From NCBI GenBank assembly GCA_964017185.1, contig OZ024870.1, positions 56,918,312-56,982,311 on the forward strand: a stretch of DNA of 64,000 bases, given 5' to 3'. The first letter of the stretch is position 1. Each line of letters begins with the position of its first letter. Shown here piece after piece: positions 56,016 through 64,000 of this stretch. A model generated the notes under the pieces. It was not told where the DNA came from. It searched no databases and saw only the letters and a program-made list of their open reading frames with translations. The position numbers and the translations under genes were made by a program. Origin of the DNA: Rugalucina vietnamica (lineage: Eukaryota; Mollusca; Bivalvia; Lucinida; Lucinidae).

Positions 56016-57379
56016 CTAAATTTGGGAACGAACAAATTTCTTCAAATCTAACATGATTTCTGGAGATAGAAATACGTCAAAACCCGAACGAATGCTGCAT
56101 TTGCAACAAAATGCGGTAATTACGTCATTTTAACGTTTATCGAAATAAAACTCATTTTTATACGTAAAATAAAAAAAATAAAATATTTCGAACACATTAT
56201 ATAGCCACGTGACTGATGTAAAAGTTTGGTGCTGTAATCGAATGGCTATGTGTTTTAGCACTTTACGTTTGACGTCAGCGAATAACGCTTGAGCTTTAAA
56301 CGACATTGTAAGATAGCGCCAATGTTTATTTTGCTTTTCTTGTGGTTTAAGCTGTTAGCTATCACCGGAGATGTTTTGCTTTGACAAAATCTCTTTTTTG
56401 TAGCCACTGTTAGTTTTTCTTCAGAAAAGTTACTTTTCCATGTCGTTGAAGAAAGCAGCTTTATCGAAGAATTCGGCGAACAAATTTTTATAGATGAATA
56501 TTGTGTATGGTGTTAAGATAACTGATATCATGTTTATTTAAAGCTTCAGTTCACTTTTAAATCAGTTTTAAGAAAATGGTAACCGATGTAGAGTGTTGCG
56601 TTATCAAAGTCCGTCAGTATATATAGAAAAACAAAGCGGACTGTTTTAGAGATAGATACAACTATTGTTTTTATCTCCATTCTGTCTTGGCATGTAAACA
56701 AACGGCAAAAAATGAAACGGTAATACACAAACGATATGTTTCCATAAGTTGACACTCAATTATTGTCACAGTTTTGTTTAAAAATGAACACCATTATTAT
56801 ATATAATACTCACAAACGCCATTCTGGCGATATAAGGTGTTCAAAAACAACAAAGTTGGAAGACACAAAAATTATGCTAAAAATTGTGTTTTTGAACATT
56901 TTGGGGGAAAACATCAAAGACGTATCAACCTAAATTCGTTTTGCAATAAATGACTTAAACATATTCAGAGATAAACATAAAATGCACCTATGAGCAATAA
57001 ATGCATTTAAGATGGACTCAGAGGCAAATAAATGTAAAGATAAAATTGCAAAATCGGGGTTCGCTCAGTCAAATGTCTATAAAACAACAACCACTGTATG
57101 CAAAGAACCATCCTTAATAGGAATGTTGATATAGATGCTAGTCATTACCCCTGCCGAATGTCAGCCGATTTACTTAATTCTGGTAGAAGTTATTCGATAG
57201 TTTATCAGTTTTATTTTTCACAAGTACTTAATGGGCCACCATAGAAAAACGCCTGCTGTATCGTTATGCAAGTCGATCGTGACTTCTTTACAGTGGTTTC
57301 ATATACTGCATATAATTACCTTTTCAACCATATACTATTCAGCTGTATTAATTTTGGGTGCAAGGGTTAGCCTAAATCA
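55515..57379. other. Non-coding body of the 3.4-kb element
   Basis: AT-rich, with an (AAC)n/(TAA)n microsatellite at 55962-56014. No domain-bearing frame. Confidence 0.5.
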
Positions 57380-57393
57380 TTCCCCAACTAAAT

Positions 57394-58845
57394 TGTAAAC
57401 TGTATTTCTGCTTTCCCATAAAATGGTGAGCACTCACCAGTGGCTATTTCCCCTGTATTGATAAGCAGAGTTCTGCTCACCAGTGGCAGATGATCGATTA
57501 CGATCATTTCTGTATGATCTGTCGAACCTCTGATTGGTATTGTTAAACCTCTGATTTCTATTGCGGTTATACCGTTGATTCCTATTGTTAAACCTAGTGT
57601 TTCTGTTATTCAGTGTTAAACCTCTGATTGTTTGAGTTCGAATTGTTTCTGGCTAAACTGTTTTACTTCGTCAGATAGAGAAGAAATAGCCTCAGAAAGA
57701 ATCTCAAACTGACCAGATTTGCTCTGGTCTCCCTTACTAGACTCGACCTCAGAGTCAATTCGACCAACTAGCCGCGATCTTTGTTTGTCAGCGATTTTGT
57801 AGGCCTCAAGGCGGACGCATATCTGCTCGGCCTCTTCCAATGACTTTGGACTTAGCTCTCGCACCCGCATTCGAATGTCTGAATCGGTAATTGCGTCGAT
57901 ACAATTGTCAAGCGATAAAGTTTCGATCACGTCTTTATTAACCCCAGGGTAGGCTTGACGCACCAGGTTTTTGATTGCTTGAGCCAATTATTGAATTGTC
58001 TCCCCCTTAGACCTAGTCCTTGATTTTAATTGAGTTCTATAAATTTCTGAACGGTTCATGGATTCAAACCTATTCTTCAGTTTTGCTATCAGTGTGTCAT
58101 AACCCCTTCTGCCATCATGGTCTAACTAATTTAGTAAAGAGCGGGCTTCCCCAGTCAAACAATTGGCAAGGTAAAGAGATTTCTCATTGTATTTCCAAGC
58201 ATTGTTCTCACAAGTGATCTCAAATTGGCATAGAAATTCATCAAAATCAGAACCTCCATCAAAATTCTGAGGTTTCATCTTAAAGTGGTGGTTGCTTCCC
58301 TTAGACCATGAAGGCTGTTCACTTGATTTGTATATAGAGGAAATTGGACAACTCTGCTTAAATGAGCATTATCACCAGAGGAGTTACCTCCCTTGCATTG
58401 ATTGTCTTTTGTGAGGTCAATACTTCTTGATTGAGTATTTTGCTCAGATGGTATGGGAAAAGAAGGCATATTATCTCTCCTACATTGATACAAGCTTGTA
58501 TTTTGAGCACTTTCTTCTGAGTTTGAACTGTTTTGATTAACCTTGTCAAATAGTGAGGAGCTTTGATTTACATTTTGATTTGCTAAGACCCTTCTGTCAA
58601 AAGCCAAGCTATCTATTCTCTGGTCTATTCTCAGCCATAGAAGTAATGGTGCTCTGCAAACTTCCCACAGTATTCTTCACCATTGTGGCCAATTTAGTCA
58701 TCTCGGACTCCAACCTATTCTCAAGCATAGACATTTGCAACCCACTAGCAGAGCTGGCTTCTGACTGATTGTCTAACGCATCATCCTCGCCTCCATTTTG
58801 CAACGCATGCTCACTAGGTATAACCCTTGGGTTATTTTCTGCCAT
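57394..58845 (-). pseudogene. gag: Gypsy gag relic
   Basis: Starts MAENNPRVIPSEHAL at 58845 with an acidic, coiled N terminus. A stop and frameshift follow near 58600-58270. The capsid core begins KPQNFDGGSDFDEFLCQFE (about 58270) and runs through SLYLANCLTGEARSLL, a stop, RFESMNRSEIYRTQL, another stop, and YPGVNKDVIETLSLDNCIDA to about 57616. After a further shift comes an Asn/Arg-rich repeat (RFNNRN type) and a damaged zinc-knuckle region ending at 57434, running straight into late protease sequence. The protease half that should carry the D-S/T-G active site is missing at this junction. At least two in-frame stops and two or three shifts make it inactive. Confidence 0.88.
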
Positions 58846-58859
58846 ATTTAGAGTATTTA

Positions 58860-59275
58860 TAGTTCAAAATTAAGAGTAAAAATAGATTAGGGATTTGTTT
58901 TAATCTTAAAGAAGATAGAAAAAATGAGATGTGTGTCCTTAACTTAATTTATAGCATGTTAAGACATTAGATTCAACAGTATATTTCCACAGCAATGGCC
59001 AAGTACCAGGATTTACTCGTACAATTTTGACATAGGTTTACTCGTACAATTTTAACACCATTTTACTCGTACAATCTTGACACCGTTTTCTGTCTCGTTT
59101 CAGGTTCACAGCATTGATAACCAGCCAATGATGGGCATCTCGAACAAAACATCACTGTCTAAAATTCTTTGTCTTCTGTGAAATTGAACAAATAAAATTT
59201 ATTCAGTATTCAGTATTCAGTGTTTTTTTCACCGTTTTGAGCTCAGATCTTTTTGTCAAAATATAGCCAAAACTA
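58860..59275 (-). other. Gypsy leader with a 25-28-bp minisatellite
   Basis: Untranslated leader between primer site and gag. Three to four direct copies of 'tttactcgtacaattttgac' lie at 59012-59092. Confidence 0.6.
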
Positions 59276-59292
59276 TCCCACTTATGACACCA
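59276..59292 (-). promoter_or_regulatory. Gypsy primer binding site, tRNA-Leu type
   Basis: On the minus strand TGGTGTCATAAGTGGGA, two bases from the LTR. It differs by one base from the tRNA-Leu-complementary site TGGTGTCAGAAGTGGGA used by many Gypsy elements. Confidence 0.8.
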
Positions 59293-59294
59293 AA

Positions 59295-59995
59295 TGTAAC
59301 GGGACCAACTCGCCGAGGCGTACTTGCCAGGATTCCAAAGGTGGCGTTACAAAATTTGTGGATTTGACCTGGACTGGCATCAATGCATGTGGATGTTGAA
59401 TGAACAAGAAATACTAGTTGTAGTTTCTACCTAGCGCTCTATTAATGAAGTAAACTACTTTGAAAACTGAGCAAGTTAAGGTACACTGATGAGTATTCAA
59501 TAAATTGTTGAAAAATGTGCTGGCCCTTAAACCCTATAAATACTTCGGGAGTTGCACAAAATACATATTTGTAACGGTTCCCTAATTTCAGAAGGTTTAA
59601 CTGGTTAAACCAGGTGTACCTTTAAAGGCAGAATATATACAAGACAATACAAGATATAAGAAGTCCCTTAAAGTTTAACCTAAGCCTTAATATTAGAAGA
59701 ACAAGGTGCCAACCTTTCAGAACAAACTGTAAACAAAGCACCTCTCAAAGGTGGAAATGTGCAAGAAGAGCTAACTAAACATGTAACGTGATTATGAGAC
59801 CTGGTCAGGCCCTAGACCCTTGCTCTTTCCTGGCATGTTGAAAGGTTGCAAAGGTTGGATGACAGGTGTATTCAGGCTTCTAATATACAGAAGTGTTTCG
59901 ATTAGTGACAGAAGACACTAATGGCGGACCCCAGGGGTATCGTCGCTTATGTAGTCCAGGCCCACGTGACCCTCGTGACGTCATCAAAGGTTGCA
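59295..59995 (-). mobile_element. 5' LTR of the Gypsy element
   Basis: 701 bp, on the minus strand TGCAACC ... CGTTACA (TG...CA), next to the primer site. Its boundary at 59995 is fixed by comparison with the solo LTR at 36778-37462, which diverges at the same point. No matching 3' LTR follows the integrase end, so the 3' end of the element is lost. Confidence 0.88.
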
Positions 59996-60904
59996 CTCGG
60001 GCAGGAAAGGTTGCAAGTTCGGCCGTTTCCGTAGCCAAAGGTGCGAATCGTCCAGTCCGACGTTGCGGTTTCATTGACACGGAAAAAAGCCGAGCGTTGC
60101 CGAACCTTTCAAAGGTTGAAAGGTGCGAGTCGAGATGTGAAATTAATTAAAATACAGCGGCACAAAGGCATAAAACCGCCAAAAAGGTATGAATTATCAT
60201 TTTTAAAGGTAAAATACGACCACACCCGGAGAGCGCCCAGTAACTCGTTTTAGTTTTTAAATTTAACAATATTTAATTAAGAGTATTATATACCAGCCGT
60301 TGCTTACATCAAAATTTGTTATTGTAGATATTCAGTCGGATTGATTACAGTGTGATTTTAGCCGCGTCATAAAAAAAACAACGATCTCAGGGATGTCCAT
60401 CTGTCGCATTTTCGCATTATTTTGCGAATTGACTTCTAGAATATGCGAATGGGGGTTTTGCGAATCTAATGCGATTTTCGTAAAAAAAAAAGCGAAAATT
60501 TTGCGATTTCCCTGTCTGGCCTCATTGTGTTTTATCCTGTGCTGAGCCTCTAAATATTTGTCAATACACTGGTACTGTATTGCTACCGATAGAGCGTATT
60601 GATTTTCTTAACGTAAGCGGAGAACCAATAAAGGTAAAACCACTGAACCGTGCACTGTGTGATTTTAATGATGGACAGTAATTTTGAGGTTGTTTACAGA
60701 GTATTTCTTTGAAAAAATGCCGACAAAGGCTGAAAATTTTGGGATTAAGAAACAGAGGAGGGTAATTAGATAAGGTAAGGCACTGTTTGTTTTGATTGAG
60801 ACAATAATAGATCTACATCTGCTTCAGTTTGATTCCAGTTTTCGCAGCGGTCATATTAGTACAAGAATTAGCTTTTAAATTACATAAACTGTAAAATAAA
60901 CAAA
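59996..60904. other. Upstream region of the BED-finger gene
   Basis: No clear exon. Around 60410-60510 there are many GCGAA/TTCGC words in AT-rich sequence. A short frame at 60717 (ATGCCGACAAAG) ends at a stop. A 5' UTR and promoter of the gene at 60905 probably lie here. Confidence 0.4.
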
Positions 60905-61639
60905 ATGCCTAAAAGAAGATTAACAGATCATGCAGAACCAAAGAAAGCAAAAGCAGCCAGAACTATATCTTCATACTTCAGCATTTCATCCAAAGGGTAT
61001 TTAACTTTCTTCTTTTTTTCTCTCTCTCTCTGTATGCTTTACAATGCATCTATTTTAATGCAAACTGTCTGTTATAGTTTTATAGATCTTTTGTTGTTTT
61101 ACGTCCCTTTCAAGATAATTTCAGCTCATATGAGATGGGCCAATCAGTAGGTGGGGCAAAAAAGGGAGAACCCCAAGAAAAACTATCTGGCACACCCGCA
61201 AGCAGAACTTGTCTTAAGGAGCGCAGTGGCCTAGTGGTAGAGTGTCGGACTCCGAATCGAGATGTCCTGGGTGCGATCCGCACAAGGCTCACCTTGTTGT
61301 GTCCTTGACTCCCTAGAGTACTGGTTAAAACCCAGGAAGCGATGGCTCCGTCCCAACATGACTGAAAAATTGTTGACTGGGGCATTAAACTTCAAAATAA
61401 ACAAACAAAGGACTTGGCTTCAGCTTACTCTGCACCCACATGACCTGGGCTTAGTCCCCCTCGTTAGTCATTTCATTCGTAAACGGACAGCTTATTATTT
61501 TTTTTTCTCTCCACAGTGCAAGTGATAGACTACAGACAAATCCAGACCCTGTCATCGAGGTTTCAACGCCAGTGATTGAGGTTGACTTGTGTGAAGAAGA
61601 GACGTCTACAAATGCGTAAGTTATTCTTTTTCTTCTTCT

Positions 61640-61671
<32 letters not shown>

Positions 61672-64000
61672 CAAATTACTAAATTAGGCTTTAGAAAATT
61701 GTCATCTAAAATCCAGGGGAAAAGTTCATCTCGGGCAAGCCAATCCATGATAAGGGTATTTCACCGATACTTAGTGCACATTCTTTTACCACTAACTGAC
61801 ATCAGCAGAAGTGAAAGAGTTAAAGCAAAAATATTTTCAAGACCAAATTTGGCACTTTTATCTTTGACAGGACCAAGCCTGTTTTGCCCATTTCTGTCTG
61901 TTTAAACGCTAATGCATCAGTCATATGTAACCACTGCCCCTCCCCCCCCCCCACCGTCATGTCCCCTGCACTACGGGGACACTTGAAAAGTAATTGCTCC
62001 ACACTTTAGCCCGGCTATCCCCCTCCCTTCCCTGTAGGTGTTGGGGCAGTAATTACAAATGACTGGTGCATAATATACCGGGTACATGTGTATAAGAATA
62101 GCATATGCGGTGTGTGGAAATGTGTGTTTATATATTTAGTTTAACCATCTTTATAGTCCTTAAACACAGGTCACCTCCTTCGTGATCACTGATCAGTGAA
62201 CATGCATACGCTGTTCCTTGGCAAACCTCATGGAGGCAGTTTACCAGTACCAAGTGCACATCCATTGATTGACAGTTTTCTGTTTGTAAACAATATAATA
62301 CCAATGTATATGCAGTATGTGTCACTTAATCTTTCATTTTCTTTTATTAGGTCTATAAGTCGTGATGTTCCGGACGCCGTGAATGATGTACCTAATGCCA
62401 GTGGGTCAGACGGAAGCCGTAATTGGTAAGAACTTACATGGTACTATAGAAATGATTTTTAAATAAACTCTAGGATGAAGCTTTAATACGAAGTTGTGAA
62501 AAATCAACACTGGATAAGTGTACTTTCATACCAGGATATTTGGGCTAATATACAGTACAATATTAATGTACGGTCACCTCGACGTACGTGTTGCACAAAT
62601 GTTTAAAGTTTTTCGATTAAGTTTTTATAAGTCTATATGTATATCTCTTGAGCATATAGATGGAAAAAGTTGGTACTATGTATGTTGTTAGATACATTGG
62701 TCTGAAGTTTTATTCTGTACCAAAGTTCAAGTCAGGCGAGCTACGCTGTCCTGCGAGCACATACCCTTTCATAAATTTCTATTAAAATTAAGATTTTTCT
62801 AGTCTCTTCTTTGCATTTGAAACAGAGACGCATTTCACAAAAAACTTGTCGCTGGTGACTCTAGTTACAGTTTTAAAAATTTTAAACCCATTTATGATAT
62901 GAGCCTGTGCATGAGAAAACAAGCAATTTGGGTTTCCGACCAGGTCTGACACAAACCAGGCTATACAGTCACAGCCTAAAGCTAGAAGCTTGAAACTGGA
63001 TATAAGTAGAAGAGAAATAATACTATCAGGTGGCGAAAACAGACGCTGATCAACTGTGCATTTACTGCACAGCTGATCTGTGTCTTTGTTTTTGCTTATG
63101 CAAATTGTTGGTTTTTCTCGTGCACAGGCTCATATGGGATTCCGATTCCAGCAAACAGTGCCAACAAAAATCAGATACCTTGTGATGCAACATCTGATTT
63201 TGGTTCACACTGTTGCTTGTTGCTATTTAAAAAATAAATTATAAAAGATGTTAAATATTTAAGTCAACAGCGGTAAGTTCTTACATGGCACAGCTTATAT
63301 ATAAAGTCAAAATGAGTAAGAGAAAATAATGTGTTTTGCAGTGACGAACACCGTCCTTCAACACCAGCCAAGGTATTACTGAGGTGTGATGACAGCCAGT
63401 CAACCAACCATGTACCTAGACAGCAAGCTACACCCTTGAAGTCAGTGATTCAACAAGGCCGACCATCCACTCCAAGCCGACAAACCACTCCTAGCCGACC
63501 AGCCACTCCTAGCCAACCAGCCACTCCTAGCCGACCAGCCACTCCTAGTCGACCAGCCACTCCAAGCACTAAGATAGGGACATTTAAGCCTTCATGGGAA
63601 ACAGATTTTCTGGTTACTCTTTCTGAAGATAAGCTTAAGTTAGTTTGTTTGATTTGTGGACAGAATCTTGCTCAGATTAAGAAAGACAATGCGAGAAAAC
63701 ACATGACAAGGGCCCACAAAGATTCCGTTGACAACATGACTCTCGACACAAAGAAAAAGCTGAAAGAGAAATACCTCAGTGACATGAAGAAGGGTCAAGA
63801 CCAAGTTCAACAGTTCCTGGGACCACAAAGCCTCATACAGACAGCTCCATACAAGCTAGCCTACACCATCGCCAAACACAAGATGCCTTTCTCAGCATGT
63901 GATGCCTTCCTAGAGTTCGCCAAAGCAGCAGATCCAGACAACGCAGTATTCCAGAAGATGTCAGCAAGTAGACAGACTATCACCAGAAAGGCAGTAGAAG
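60905..64000 (+). CDS. Four-exon gene: BED/C2H2-like finger plus hAT-transposase-like region (3' end beyond window)
   Basis: Exons: 60905-60996, 61517-61615, 62351-62425 and 63342-64000 (continuing). All three introns are GT-AG and phase 2, and the frame is kept throughout, giving 308 residues so far. Exon 1 is basic and holds TISSYF, similar to a PCNA-interacting (PIP-box) core. Exons 2 and 3 are acidic and disordered. Exon 4 has a TPSRPA tandem repeat, then a finger (Cys191, Cys194, His209, His214) in a BED-like setting (WETDFLVTL before, HKDSVDN after), and a region starting PYKLAYTIAKHKMPFSACDA seen before the catalytic domain in hAT-derived host proteins of the ZBED/ZNF862 kind. Such genes are domesticated transposases or multi-exon hAT transposases; which applies cannot be told without the RNase H-fold part. 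A SINE lies in intron 1 and a MITE-B in intron 3. Confidence 0.82.
61218..61409 (+). mobile_element. tRNA-derived SINE, family 1, second copy
   Basis: Same head (A box GGCCTAGTGGTAGAG; B box GGTGCGATCC, altered from GGTTCGA) and same body ('ggaagcgatggctccgtcc', 'gaaaaattgttgac') as the copy at 19103. It ends in an A-rich tail 'aataaacaaacaaag'. AAGGA on both sides is a possible target duplication. Located in intron 1. Confidence 0.85.
61643..61671. repeat. Poly(T) tract in intron 2
   Basis: About 29 T residues shortly after the exon 2 donor. Confidence 0.95.
62900..63132 (-). mobile_element. MITE family B copy in intron 3, reverse orientation
   Basis: Ends TGAGCCTGTGCATGAGAAAA and CTCGTGCACAGGCTCA, a perfect inverted pair of 15 bases, with the family hairpin in the second half. 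ATA/ATG-like flanks do not define a clear target duplication. Confidence 0.85.

Larger units (their letters stand above)
53954..57390. mobile_element. 3.4-kb TIR element inserted in the Gypsy protease region (3-bp AAT target duplication)
   Basis: Starts TAGTTGGGGAA (53954) and ends TTCCCCAACTA (57390), a perfect 11-bp inverted repeat. AAT flanks both sides (53951-53953 and 57391-57393). Joining the flanks across one AAT restores one protease frame, so the two Gypsy blocks are one element. Inside are a family T copy, a MITE-A fragment and microsatellites, but no transposase. It is non-autonomous or a hollowed-out carrier. Confidence 0.8.

Noticed and set aside
61110..61385. 91-codon minus-strand frame in intron 1
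   Set aside because: It is an antisense frame across the SINE.

Overview
The window is AT-rich, intron-bearing animal DNA. Its content (a secreted C-type lectin with a Thr-rich stalk, dispersed repeats with TTAGCTCACCTGAG-type ends, dense hairpin MITEs, tRNA-derived SINEs, Gypsy, BEL/Pao and Jockey/CR1-like elements) points to a mollusc, most likely a bivalve. That is an inference; no species is claimed. Real genes are few and most of the 64 kb is layered mobile DNA.

Left part (1-13 kb): a C2H2 zinc-finger gene with an acidic tail (741-1658, +), a long palindrome in its 3' UTR, hairpin MITEs (family A), a 627-bp element with short inverted ends, a broken Ser/Lys-rich gene present as two paralogous fragments (about 6.4-7.5 kb and 9.35-9.64 kb, minus), one possible first exon (7802-7906, +), and a four-unit 'family T' repeat split by a 1.86-kb insertion that carries a cluster of CCCCGCGGGG-like palindromes. 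Middle-left (13-31 kb): the lectin gene (14649-15458, minus) among MITE-B hairpins, a MITE-B split by a 1,555-bp TIR element that carries a zinc-finger ORF and a SINE, a Jockey/CR1-like LINE relic (22.6-24.0 kb), and more family T copies, one with a ~160-bp tandem array. Middle (31.6-43.2 kb): two head-to-tail family T copies, one expanded into about eight ~460-bp units; a lone Gypsy LTR; then a ~5.65-kb non-coding element with ~140-bp inverted ends, containing a 187-bp satellite with a four-monomer higher-order period and a 722-bp foldback with 301-bp arms.

Right part (43.8-64 kb): a structurally complete, very young LTR element (43993-46492) with two identical 227-bp LTRs, 5-bp target duplications, primer site, polypurine tract and an intact Gag but no pol, sitting inside an exon-like reading frame; a decayed gene combining zinc-finger, coiled-coil and KCTD-type BTB segments (minus); a decayed Gypsy element (minus, 49.6-60.0 kb) split by a 3.4-kb TIR element; and, running off the right edge, a four-exon gene with a BED/C2H2-like finger and hAT-transposase-like sequence (60905-64000, +).

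No operon-like cooperation exists here. The relations that matter are insertional: many target duplications and interrupted frames can be read directly, giving an order of events. The strongest finds are the Gag-only BEL/Pao-like element and the higher-order satellite inside a TIR element.
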